A stretch of DNA of 60,036 nt from Labilithrix sp. GTDB taxonomy: Bacteria > Myxococcota_A > Polyangia > Polyangiales > Polyangiaceae. Under the pieces are notes generated by a model. That model was not told the DNA's origin. It did not search any database and was given only the letters and a program-made list of their open reading frames with translations. The position numbers and the translations under genes were made by a program. The DNA lies in the NCBI GenBank assembly GCA_019637175.1, contig JAHBWD010000055.1:1-60036 (forward strand), in the 5' to 3' direction. Shown piece after piece: positions 52,459 to 59,822 of this stretch (position 1 is the first letter of the stretch; each line of letters opens with the position of its first letter).

Positions 52459-53465
52459 CGCGCGCCCCTCGCGTCGATCGCGCGCGTGAGCGCGCCGCGC
52501 AAGACGACGCCGACCGCGTCCGTGTAGCTCATGCCCGCGCGCGCCGCCGCCTTCATGAATCCGCCGCCGGTCGAGAGATCGCAGTTCGGGTTCACGTCGA
52601 TGACGAACGGACGGCCCGACGCGTCGAGACGCATGTCGACGCGCCCGTAGTCGCGCATCCCGACCGCGTCGAACGCTCGGCGCGCGCACGCGGCGACGCG
52701 CGAGAGCACGGCGGGCGAGGCGGCGGCTCCGATCGATCGCGACGCGCCGTAGTCGTGCGAGGTCTCGTCCCACTTCGACGCGTACGTGAGGATCTGAGCG
52801 CGACCGCCGAAGATCGCTCGGTCGAACGCGATCTCGCCGGGAGGCAGCGCGCGCGGCGCGGGATAGCCGAGCAGCGCGACGGCGATCTCGCGGCCCGCGA
52901 TGTACGACTGCACGAGCGCCGGTTGCCCGAGCCCTTCGAGGATCGCGAGCACGGCGCGCCGGAGCGACGCGTCGTCTTCGACCACCGAGCCGTCGTCGAT
53001 GCCGACCGAGCCGTCTTCGCGCTCGGGCTTGACGATGACGGGATAGGAGAGGCGCCCGTCGAGGCGGATGTCGCATGTCGTCGCGTCGAACCGCTGCGAC
53101 GCGGGCACCGACACCCCGGCGGTGCGGAGCTGCGCGGTCGCCTGGCTCTTGAGGAGGCAGAGGCGGAGCGTCTGCGCGGGGCTCCCGGTGAAGGCGACGT
53201 CGAGCTTCTCGAGGAGGATCGGGACGGCGGGCTCGTTGCGGCTCTGCCCGTAGAAGGTCTCGCACGCGTTGAACACGACGTCGGGCCGGAACGTGCGCAC
53301 GGCGCGCTCGACGTCCGCGAGGCGCGACACTTCGTGGTGGACGACCTCGCAGCCGGGATGCGCGGAGAGCCCCGCGAGCAGCGCGCTCACGACCTCGCCG
53401 AGATCGGTGTCGGCGCGCGGCGCGATCTCGTGCGCGGAGAGGAGGAGAACGCGCGACGCGCTCAT
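52455..53465 (-). CDS. ATP-grasp ligase B (D-Ala-D-Ala ligase-like)
   Basis: A 336-residue ATP-grasp protein. The N-terminal domain has FNACETFYGQSRNEPAVPI then LLEKLDVAFTGSPAQTLRL in the place where D-alanine ligases have HGxxGEDG. The ATP-binding region has YPVIVKPEREDGSVGI; RVDMRLDASGRPFVIDVNPN is the metal-binding C-terminal motif. It probably joins an amine to a carboxylate with ATP. It differs markedly from ligase A three genes upstream in position, loop and length. ATGA overlaps the glycosyltransferase stop. Confidence 0.88.
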   Translation of the reverse strand: MSASRVLLLSAHEIAPRADTDLGEVVSALLAGLSAHPGCEVVHHEVSRLADVERAVRTFRPDVVFNACETFYGQSRNEPAVPILLEKLDVAFTGSPAQTLRLCLLKSQATAQLRTAGVSVPASQRFDATTCDIRLDGRLSYPVIVKPEREDGSVGIDDGSVVEDDASLRRAVLAILEGLGQPALVQSYIAGREIAVALLGYPAPRALPPGEIAFDRAIFGGRAQILTYASKWDETSHDYGASRSIGAAASPAVLSRVAACARRAFDAVGMRDYGRVDMRLDASGRPFVIDVNPNCDLSTGGGFMKAAARAGMSYTDAVGVVLRGALTRAIDARGAR

Positions 53466-54598
53466 CGCGCGAAGCCTCCCTCGACGAGGCGCGTGTGGTG
53501 CTTGCGCATCGCGCGCTCGAGCTCCACGAGCTTCTGCGCTTCATCGAAGCGCGCGGCGTTCTCGACGCCGCGCGAGACGAGCTCTGCGCGATCGCGCGTC
53601 GCGACGTCGATGGCCGCCTTGATCGACGTCGGCGACGCGACGTTGCCCGCGGAGACGTACGATCCGCGCGCCAAGAGCTCGCGCACCATCGCGTTGCGCG
53701 GGTTCACGACGAGCGGTACGCCGAGCACTTGGGCCTCGATCATCGGGAGGCCGAAGCCTTCGGAGTACGAGAGGTACAAGAGCGCGCGCGCGCGGCTCAT
53801 CATCCGTACGAGATCGGCGTACGGCACGTAGCCGAGGTGCTCGACGGACGGGTAGCGCTTCCAGTCGATCGGAAAGTCGAGCGTCGGATACCCGGCGACC
53901 TTGATCGGGTACTCGGGGTACGCGACCGCGAAGTCGAGGACGTGCCCGATGCCCTTGTACTCCGCGAGCCCGCCGACGTACGCGACGTAGTCTCCGACGT
54001 TCGCGCCGCGGAGCTCGGCGAGCTTCGGATCCACCCAGAGGTGCACCGTCTCGACGTGCGCGGGGTGCACGCCTTGGGCGAGGGCGTCGCTGTGCGTCTT
54101 GTCGCTGATGGCGAGGTAGCCGAGCGGGGCGCGGAGCGTCTCCCGGAGGTAGCGCTCCCAGCGATCGCTCCCGAAGAACATGGCGTCGACGTCCGACTCT
54201 TCGCCGCGCGCGGAGGCGTCGCAGAGCGTGATCGTGACGGGGAGCCGATGGCGCGGCGCGACGCGATCGATCTGCGCGGGGTGAACGAACCCCCACAGCA
54301 CGTGGACGTGATCGCAGCCTTCGCGGCGGGCGAGCTCGCAGAGTCGCGCGTAGAAGCGCTCTTCGACGACGACCGGATCGGCCGCGTCGTCGACGAGGGC
54401 GGCCACGCCGAGCGGGCGCAGGTTCTCTTCGCCGATCTGCGCGCCGAAGATCGACAGCTCGTCACGCGTTCCCGGCACGACGAGCGGACCGACGAGCTCG
54501 GGCTGCTTCTCCTTGAGCGCGCGCCAGATCCGCACGGAGTGCATCCCGGGACCGCCGGTCGCACCGCCCGAGTCGACGTAGAAGAGGACACGCTTCAC
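53462..54598 (-). CDS. GT4-family glycosyltransferase
   Basis: A 378-residue glycosyltransferase. FYVDSGGATGGPGMHSVRIW is the N-terminal acceptor loop; YVAYVGGLAEYKGIGHVLDF opens the nucleotide-sugar domain; EGFGLPMIE is the EX7E donor motif of GT4. No membrane segment. It lies between the two ATP-grasp genes, six bases after ligase A. It would add a sugar to the ligation product or a precursor; cell-envelope glycan synthesis is the alternative. Confidence 0.9.
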   Translation of the reverse strand: MKRVLFYVDSGGATGGPGMHSVRIWRALKEKQPELVGPLVVPGTRDELSIFGAQIGEENLRPLGVAALVDDAADPVVVEERFYARLCELARREGCDHVHVLWGFVHPAQIDRVAPRHRLPVTITLCDASARGEESDVDAMFFGSDRWERYLRETLRAPLGYLAISDKTHSDALAQGVHPAHVETVHLWVDPKLAELRGANVGDYVAYVGGLAEYKGIGHVLDFAVAYPEYPIKVAGYPTLDFPIDWKRYPSVEHLGYVPYADLVRMMSRARALLYLSYSEGFGLPMIEAQVLGVPLVVNPRNAMVRELLARGSYVSAGNVASPTSIKAAIDVATRDRAELVSRGVENAARFDEAQKLVELERAMRKHHTRLVEGGFAR

Positions 54599-54604
54599 GC
54601 GACC

Positions 54605-55639
54605 TCACAACGCGAAGGCGAGCTGTTCTTCGTCGACGCGCGCCGCCGCGACACGCCGCGCGCGCCGCCGCGCGAGCGCGGGCTCGAGGATGCGCCCGAT
54701 GAGCTCGCGGTATCCGATCCCGACCGACTCCGCGATGAGGCAGAGATCCGACCAACCCGGCGTCAGCCCGGGCAGCGGATTGCACTCGATGAACGAGACG
54801 CGCCCCTCGCGATCGAGACGGAGATCGACGCGCGCGACGTCGCGGCACCCGAGCGCCTCGTAGGCTGCGCGCGCGACGTCGCGCAGCTCGCGATCGAGCT
54901 CGGGCGGCACGCGCGCGGGAGCTTCGTAGCGGACCTCGTGGGTGGGCTCGAGCTTGTGATGGAACGCGTAGACCGGGTGCTCTTCGCCCGTCACGAGGAC
55001 GATCTCCATCGGAGGAAGGACCGCGCCGCCGAGGATCGCGACGGTGAACTCGCGACCCGGGAGGTACTCCTCGACGAGCGCGCCCTGCTTGTAACGCGAC
55101 GCCGTCGCGCGCGCGCGCTCGCGTGCTTGCTCTTCCGACGTGGCGACGCTCGCGGCGAGCACGCCCTTCGAGCTGCCTTCGGCGACGGGCTTGACGATGA
55201 CCGGAAAGCAGAAGCCTTCGGGGAGCGGTTCGTCGCCCCTCATCATCACGACCGAAGGCGGCGTGCGCACGCCGACCTTGGCGAGCACCGCCTTGGCGAC
55301 GGCCTTGTCGAGGGTGACGACGAGGCACGCCGGATCCGACCCGGTGTAAGGGATGTCGAGCATCTCGAGCAGCGCGGGCACTTGCGCCTCTCGGCTGCGC
55401 CCGCCTGCGCCCTCGGCGACGTTGAACACGACGTCGGGGCGCGCGGCGATGACGGCGTCGACGAAGCCGGCGCCGGCTTCGAGATCGATCACCTCGTGCC
55501 CGTGCGACGCGATCGCGTCGCGGATGGAGGCGATCGTCGACGGGCCGTCGTACTCGGCTTCCTCGTCGTGCTCGCCGCCGTGTGCCGGGGTGATGCGCTT
55601 CAGGTTGTAGGCGAGCGCGACACGCAGCGCTTCGTTCAT
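54605..55639 (-). CDS. ATP-grasp ligase A (D-Ala-D-Ala ligase-like), first gene of operon
   Basis: A 344-residue ATP-grasp protein. ATG 55639 (MNEALRVALAYNLKRITP) is used; frames further upstream run through the promoter. VVFNVAEGAGGRSREAQVP then LLEMLDIPYTGSDP replaces the HGxxGEDG motif of true Ddl, so D-alanine is not the expected substrate. The ATP loop is VKPVAEGSSKGVLAA, and RVDLRLDREGRVSFIECNPL is the metal-binding motif. Related proteins form dipeptides or amino-acid conjugates. A good -35/-10 pair lies close upstream. Confidence 0.9.
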   Translation of the reverse strand: MNEALRVALAYNLKRITPAHGGEHDEEAEYDGPSTIASIRDAIASHGHEVIDLEAGAGFVDAVIAARPDVVFNVAEGAGGRSREAQVPALLEMLDIPYTGSDPACLVVTLDKAVAKAVLAKVGVRTPPSVVMMRGDEPLPEGFCFPVIVKPVAEGSSKGVLAASVATSEEQARERARATASRYKQGALVEEYLPGREFTVAILGGAVLPPMEIVLVTGEEHPVYAFHHKLEPTHEVRYEAPARVPPELDRELRDVARAAYEALGCRDVARVDLRLDREGRVSFIECNPLPGLTPGWSDLCLIAESVGIGYRELIGRILEPALARRRARRVAAARVDEEQLAFAL

Positions 55640-55648
55640 GCCTCGGCG

Positions 55649-55677
55649 AGCTTGAGCGGCGTGCATGCACGTGTCAA
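55649..55677 (-). promoter_or_regulatory. Promoter and palindromic operator of the ATP-grasp operon
   Basis: On the minus strand: perfect TTGACA (55677-55672), 17 bp, then CAAGCT (55654-55649), followed by nine bases and the ATG at 55639. The spacer begins with a perfect 12-bp palindrome, CGTGCATGCACG (55660-55671), immediately next to the -35 box. A protein bound there would block or control RNA polymerase. The -10 box is weak, which fits a regulated promoter. Confidence 0.5.
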
Positions 55678-55769
55678 CGCGACGCCCCGACGGCGACGGG
55701 CGTGCGACTTGCGCGCGATCCACGGTGCGCCGTAAAAGATGGGGTGCGCGACGTCGGCGCCTCTCTCGA

Positions 55770-55793
55770 CGTTAAGAAGAATTCAGCTTAACG
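55770..55793. promoter_or_regulatory. Inverted repeat upstream of the two-component genes
   Basis: CGTTAAG and CTTAACG are perfect 7-bp arms with a 10-bp spacer, centred about 45 bp before the response-regulator start. CTTAA/TTAAG half-sites recall those of PmrA/QseB-type OmpR-family regulators. Probable autoregulatory site; it lies in the intergenic region shared with the divergent ATP-grasp operon. Confidence 0.5.
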
Positions 55794-55826
55794 AACCTTC
55801 ATCTTTCCCCTCGAGCGCGATACAGG

Positions 55827-56510
55827 GTGACGAACGTGAAGGTGCTCGTCGTCGAAGACGACAACAAGCTCGCTCGCTTCCTCGAGAAGGCGTTCTCCGA
55901 AGAGGGGTACGACGTCTCGACGTGTCGCACGGGGCGCGAGGCGGTGACGAAGGTCGCGTCCGTGAGCTATGCGCTCGTTCTCCTCGACTGGATGCTCCCC
56001 GAGCTCGACGGGCTCGAGGCGTGTCGTCGCATCCGCGCGTCGGGCAACACCGTTCCGATCGTCATGCTCTCCGCGCGCGCCGACGTGGGCGAGCGCGTCC
56101 TCGCGCTCGACGCGGGCGCCGACGACTACCTGACGAAGCCGTTCCACCTCGAAGAGCTCCTCGCGCGCGCGCGCGCCGCGCTCCGCCGCGCGAGCACGGA
56201 GGCGCGCACGCTCACGATCGGCGCGCTCCGGATCGATCTCGTCGAGCACGTCGTGCGCGTCGCCGAGGCGATCATCGATCTGACGCCGCGCGAGTTCGCG
56301 CTGCTCGCGCTGCTCGCGCGGAGCGCGGGTCGCGTCGTCTCTCGTCGCGACATCCTCGAGCGCGTGTGGCGCACCTCGCGCGATCTGGGGAGCAACGTCC
56401 TCGAGGTGCACGTGAAGAACCTCCGCGAGAAGCTCGGCGCCGCCGCGCCCACGATCGAGACGGTGCGCGGCGCGGGCTACAGGCTCTCGACCGCCGGGCC
56501 GTCGACGTGA
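55827..56510 (+). CDS. OmpR-family response regulator
   Basis: A 227-residue DNA-binding response regulator. The receiver (about 1-120) has VVEDD, the phospho-acceptor Asp in LLDWMLPELDG (about 55), LSARAD and the Lys in YLTKPF. The winged-helix domain (about 130-220) has LTPREFALLALLARSAGRVV and GSNVLEVHVKNLREKLG. GTG 55827 is given; GTG 55836 is an alternative. Its stop overlaps the GTG of the kinase gene (GTGA), so the pair is co-translated. Likely cognate site: the inverted repeat upstream. Confidence 0.95.
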   Translation: MTNVKVLVVEDDNKLARFLEKAFSEEGYDVSTCRTGREAVTKVASVSYALVLLDWMLPELDGLEACRRIRASGNTVPIVMLSARADVGERVLALDAGADDYLTKPFHLEELLARARAALRRASTEARTLTIGALRIDLVEHVVRVAEAIIDLTPREFALLALLARSAGRVVSRRDILERVWRTSRDLGSNVLEVHVKNLREKLGAAAPTIETVRGAGYRLSTAGPST

Positions 56511-57913
56511 AGCTGCGCAATCGCCTCATGATCACGTTCGCGGGGGCGTCGACGGCGCTCCTCTTCGCGATGCGCCTCGCGACGATCGAGTCGTTTCGTC
56601 GCGTCCAGGAGTACGAGCTCGACGAAGGTTTGCGTGCGCGCGCGCGCCAGGAAGGAAACGAGATCGCGCTCGTCGGGCGCAAGGCGCTCGAGAGCGAATA
56701 CGAGGCGCAGGGCGAGGCGCAAGGCGAGGTGAACGCGCTCGAGCAGATCGTGACGTACGGTGCGCTCTATCGCGCCGACGGCGCGCTCGTCGCCGACACG
56801 CCGTCGTTCGCGCACGCGCCGTCGCTCCGCGAGATGAAGATCGCGGTCGATCCGGTCGTGAAGCCCCCGACCGCGCCGTTCGACTTTCGCTTCCGCGACA
56901 AGGTCTTGCGCGGCGTGCTCGTCGAGGTGAAGTCGGCGAGCCCCGCGGAGCCGCAGTATCTTCTCCTCGCGGCCTCGCGACGCGACATGGACGCCGACGC
57001 GCGGCAGCTCTTGGCCGTCGGGTGGTGGGTCGCGCTCGCGTGGCTCCCGGTGACGCTCGCGGTCGGTTGGTGGTTCGGCCGGCGGATGACGCAAGGCGTG
57101 GAGGCGCTCGGCGCCGCGGCGCGCCGCGTGACGGCCGGCGAGCTTCGCATGCCGGTCGAGTCTCCTGCGGTCACGCGCGACGACGAGGTCGCGGTGTTGG
57201 GTCAAGCGCTGCGCGACATGGTCTCTCGCCTCGAGGCGCTCATCCAGACGGAGCGCCGCTTCGCGTCGCACGCGGCGCACGAGCTCCGCTCTCCGCTCAC
57301 GGCGCTCCGCGGCGAGCTCGAGCTCGCGCTCCGCCGCAAGCGATCGGCCGAAGAATACGAAGCGACGGTCGCCGGCGCGCTCGACGACACGAATCGGCTG
57401 ATCGATCTCGCCGAAGATCTCCTCGTCGTCGCGCGGCTCGGCAGCGAAGCGCCCGAGCAAGTCGAAGAGAGCGACGCCCTCGCGCTCGTCGACGATGCCG
57501 TCGCGGCTTCGCTCGTGGCGTCACGCGACGTCGCGGTCACCGTCGATCACGACGACGCCAGCGTCGCCGCGCGCGTGCGCGTCGCCGCGAGCGGCTTCGT
57601 TCGCATGCTCCGCAACTTGATCGACAACGCGGTCGTGCACGGCGCGACGAAGGACGTTCGCGTGAAGCTCTCGCGCGACGGCGCGTCGCTTCGCATCTCG
57701 GTCGAAGACGACGGCCCAGGGATCTCCGTCGAAGATCGCGACCGCGTCTTCGATCACTTCCACCGCGGCGCCGACGCGCGCCAAGACTCCGGCGCCGGCC
57801 TCGGCTTGGGCATCGCCCGCGAGATCGCGCGCCGCCACGGCGGCGACGTCGTCCTCGAGTCGGCGGCGAAGCCGACGCGCTTCGTCGTGACGCTCCCGAT
57901 CGCGAGCGCGTGA
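56507..57913 (+). CDS. Sensor histidine kinase
   Basis: A 468-residue membrane sensor: first helix about 8-24, a periplasmic sensor of about 140 residues (about 25-165), second helix about 167-190, a HAMP-like linker, then the H-box RRFASHAAHELRSPLTALRG with His near 254, the N-box RNLIDNAVVHGA, and ATPase boxes EDDGPGIS and GAGLGLGIA. The first seven residues are basic. The sensor domain matches no family I know. Paired with the preceding response regulator; its signal may be an envelope or product-related cue. Confidence 0.94.
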   Translation: MKLRNRLMITFAGASTALLFAMRLATIESFRRVQEYELDEGLRARARQEGNEIALVGRKALESEYEAQGEAQGEVNALEQIVTYGALYRADGALVADTPSFAHAPSLREMKIAVDPVVKPPTAPFDFRFRDKVLRGVLVEVKSASPAEPQYLLLAASRRDMDADARQLLAVGWWVALAWLPVTLAVGWWFGRRMTQGVEALGAAARRVTAGELRMPVESPAVTRDDEVAVLGQALRDMVSRLEALIQTERRFASHAAHELRSPLTALRGELELALRRKRSAEEYEATVAGALDDTNRLIDLAEDLLVVARLGSEAPEQVEESDALALVDDAVAASLVASRDVAVTVDHDDASVAARVRVAASGFVRMLRNLIDNAVVHGATKDVRVKLSRDGASLRISVEDDGPGISVEDRDRVFDHFHRGADARQDSGAGLGLGIAREIARRHGGDVVLESAAKPTRFVVTLPIASA

Positions 57914-57962
57914 GCGCGCCGCTGGCGTTGACGACGACGAAGCGAGATGTCAGCGTGAGCGC

Positions 57963-58592
57963 ATGAGCGTGAACTTCTGCGCGCGCGCGGTGACCGAGCG
58001 GCTGGAGGTCCGCCTTCGCGCAGAGCCCTCGCTCGCGACGACGCTGGCCGCGGAGCACGTCGCGATCGACTTCGATCGCACGACCTACGTTGGGCGAATC
58101 GAGGCCGAGAGCCATGCGCGCCCCCTTTCGCCCGCGGTGCTTGCGCGTGTCGACGAGCTCGAGGCGCAGCACGCGACGTGCTGGCGATCCCTCGCCGAGC
58201 AGAGCATCGAGCGGCGAGACATGGATGACACGATCGAGCTCCACCGCGCGTACAACGGATTGAGCTGGGGATGGGCCACGACGGACGCGGCGCAGCTTCT
58301 GTTCGACGACGACGGCGGCTCGGCGCTCGGCGACGACGTGGGCTACGGGCCGGCGCGACTCCTTTCGAATCGCGAGGTCTCCACGGCGATCGCCGCGATC
58401 GAGAAGATCGACCTCGCCACGTTCGCGGCGCGCTTCCGGGACGGATACGCGGCGGCAGTCGGCGGCGGCGCGACGAGCCTCCTCGCGGAGTACGAAGACT
58501 TCGCGCACGTCATCCCCGCGTTCCAGCGCCTCGTCGCGTACCTCGGCGACGCACGCATCGCGTCGCGCGCTCTGCTCGTCTGGTTCGAGTAG
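57963..58592 (+). CDS. DUF1877-like protein
   Basis: A 209-residue soluble protein. The C-terminal half shows the DUF1877 (YfbM-like) layout: GYGPARLLSNREVSTAIAAI, ATFAARFRDGYAAA, then EYEDFAHVIPAFQRLVAYL and a final ALLVWFE strand. Function unknown; members occur singly or near immunity genes. ATG 57963 lies 49 bp after the kinase gene, but no functional tie is evident. Confidence 0.6.
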   Translation: MSVNFCARAVTERLEVRLRAEPSLATTLAAEHVAIDFDRTTYVGRIEAESHARPLSPAVLARVDELEAQHATCWRSLAEQSIERRDMDDTIELHRAYNGLSWGWATTDAAQLLFDDDGGSALGDDVGYGPARLLSNREVSTAIAAIEKIDLATFAARFRDGYAAAVGGGATSLLAEYEDFAHVIPAFQRLVAYLGDARIASRALLVWFE

Positions 58593-58650
58593 TCGCGCTT
58601 GGGGTCGCGAACCGCGGCGCGAGGCTCGTCGATCGGACGTGAGCCCGTGC

Positions 58651-59334
58651 TCAATTCCCCGCGACGAGACACTCGGGGGGATGACCGTCGAGGCCGTTGA
58701 AGGCCTGAACCGACATCAGCGCGAGGAGCTCCGGTGCGGCGAGCGCCGACTCGCGCCGCGTGTACAGAACGCGATCGAAGGAGTTGGGCGCGTCTGCGAG
58801 CGCGAGCACGCCATGTTGGTCGGACAGCGAGACCTCTCGACCGGGCGACCGATAACCGGCGGTGTACACCTCGTCCGTCTTCAGCTCGAGGCGTCGAAGT
58901 TCTCCGCTCGGCGCGATCTCTCGGAGCGTTCCACGAACGCAGCCGCGTTGCATGACGAGGACGTGCCGCGCGGCGCTGGACGTGGTGGAGGGGCTCGACG
59001 GACCGTCGATCGCGCAGGCGAACGGCACCTCTGCTCCCTCGGGCCCCACCGTCGGCCCACGACACACGGCTTTCGATCCGCGATACGTCATCTCGAACGC
59101 GGTCTCGTTCCTCTGGCTGTTGATCGCCGAGACTTCGACGTTCGACACTTGGAGCTCGCCACCCGGGGCGACCAGATCGCACGCCCCGCTCCTGCACGCG
59201 CGAAGCGGCACCGCCGACAGCGCCGTCTGCCTCATCGCCGCGCGCTGATCGTGCCCCGGAGCGTGACGCCAGCTACAACCCGTGAGCGCGATCGCCACCA
59301 TCGCGAAGAGGATCCCAAACCGTCGGAGCACCAT
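58651..59334 (-). CDS. Predicted lipoprotein
   Basis: A 227-residue protein with signal peptide FGILFAMVAIALTGC (lipobox LTGC). ATG 59334 is preferred; ATG 59364 would add ten Arg-rich residues. The mature part has six Cys residues and strands such as GGELQVSNVEVSAINSQRN and RHVLVMQRGCVRGTLREI. No family recognised. Convergent with the DUF1877-like gene. Confidence 0.7.
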   Translation of the reverse strand: MVLRRFGILFAMVAIALTGCSWRHAPGHDQRAAMRQTALSAVPLRACRSGACDLVAPGGELQVSNVEVSAINSQRNETAFEMTYRGSKAVCRGPTVGPEGAEVPFACAIDGPSSPSTTSSAARHVLVMQRGCVRGTLREIAPSGELRRLELKTDEVYTAGYRSPGREVSLSDQHGVLALADAPNSFDRVLYTRRESALAAPELLALMSVQAFNGLDGHPPECLVAGN

Positions 59335-59543
59335 GCGCGCGGCCCGAGGCAACCGGAGTGCCATCGAGCGCTGCCGTGTGCGCCACGCGAAACGGGCGGG
59401 AGCGTGGCCCGGGCTTCACGCGACAGAGAGGACGCGCGTTCACGTCCGGCAGTGCGCGGAAGTCGTCGCCGCTGGAAGCGGCACCGTCGCCCGACGGCTC
59501 GGACGCCGGGGTGTGCTAGAGAAGGGACGAGCACAGAGTCTCC
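59335..59543. other. Intergenic region upstream of the tRNA remnant
   Basis: No convincing gene on either strand. It contains a TGCTAGAG sequence (about 59512-59519) that could be the -10 element of the tRNA transcript starting at 59544. Confidence 0.35.
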
Positions 59544-59591
59544 GGAGGAGTGGCCGAGTGGTCTAAGGCAGCGGTTTTGAAATCGAACCGC
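59544..59591 (+). tRNA. Truncated tRNA-Ser(UGA)-like gene, 3' half missing
   Basis: GGAGGAG (acceptor 5' strand), then TGGCCGAGTGGTCTAAGGCA (D arm) and GCGGTTTTGAAA (anticodon stem and loop with anticodon TGA at 59578-59580) match tRNA-Ser closely. After the loop, TCGA is inserted before the 3' stem strand; an alternative GCGGTT/AACCGC pairing is possible with a 9-base loop. No variable arm, T arm (GGTTCGAATCC) or 3' acceptor strand CTCCTCC follows. It is therefore a remnant or an att half-site, not a working tRNA gene. Confidence 0.65.
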
Positions 59592-59789
59592 ACCTCGATC
59601 CGGCCCTCCGACACCTCGCTCGCGGAACCGCCCTGAAACAAGGGCTTTCATGAGGCCTTCCGTGCGTCTGGGAGACGCCGGCGGCGCCGCGAGCGAGGAC
59701 GGGTGACGCGACGTAGCGGGCGTCTACGACCCCCTCCGGGCCGGGTCGGCGGTCAATAGATGGTCAATGAAACATGTATTGTGAACACA
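59592..59789. other. Gene-free segment between tRNA remnant and terminator
   Basis: No frame with protein character on either strand. It contains the helically phased repeats listed separately. Base composition becomes less GC-rich towards 59750-59790 than in the rest of the window. Confidence 0.4.
59751..59768. repeat. Two GGTCAAT direct repeats with 11-bp period
   Basis: GGTCAAT occurs at 59751-59757 and 59762-59768. The one-helical-turn spacing suggests a protein-binding site on one DNA face. On the minus strand it reads TTGACC twice. Possibly a recombination-directionality or regulator site of the adjacent element. Confidence 0.4.
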
Positions 59790-59822
59790 AGTCCCGGCCG
59801 CCATCTGGGCGCAGCCGGGACT
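59790..59822 (-). terminator. Terminator hairpin of the partial right-edge gene
   Basis: AGTCCCGGC (59790-59798) and GCCGGGACT (59814-59822) are perfect 9-bp inverted arms, with partly complementary CGCC/GGGCG inside. The hairpin starts at the stop codon of the minus-strand gene and is followed on that strand by TTGTGTT, a weak U-rich tract. Confidence 0.6.

Noticed and set aside
59583..59800. Group I intron interrupting the tRNA-Ser anticodon loop
   Set aside because: No 3' half of the tRNA is found in the remaining window, and no conserved P/Q/R/S core was recognised; truncation is simpler.
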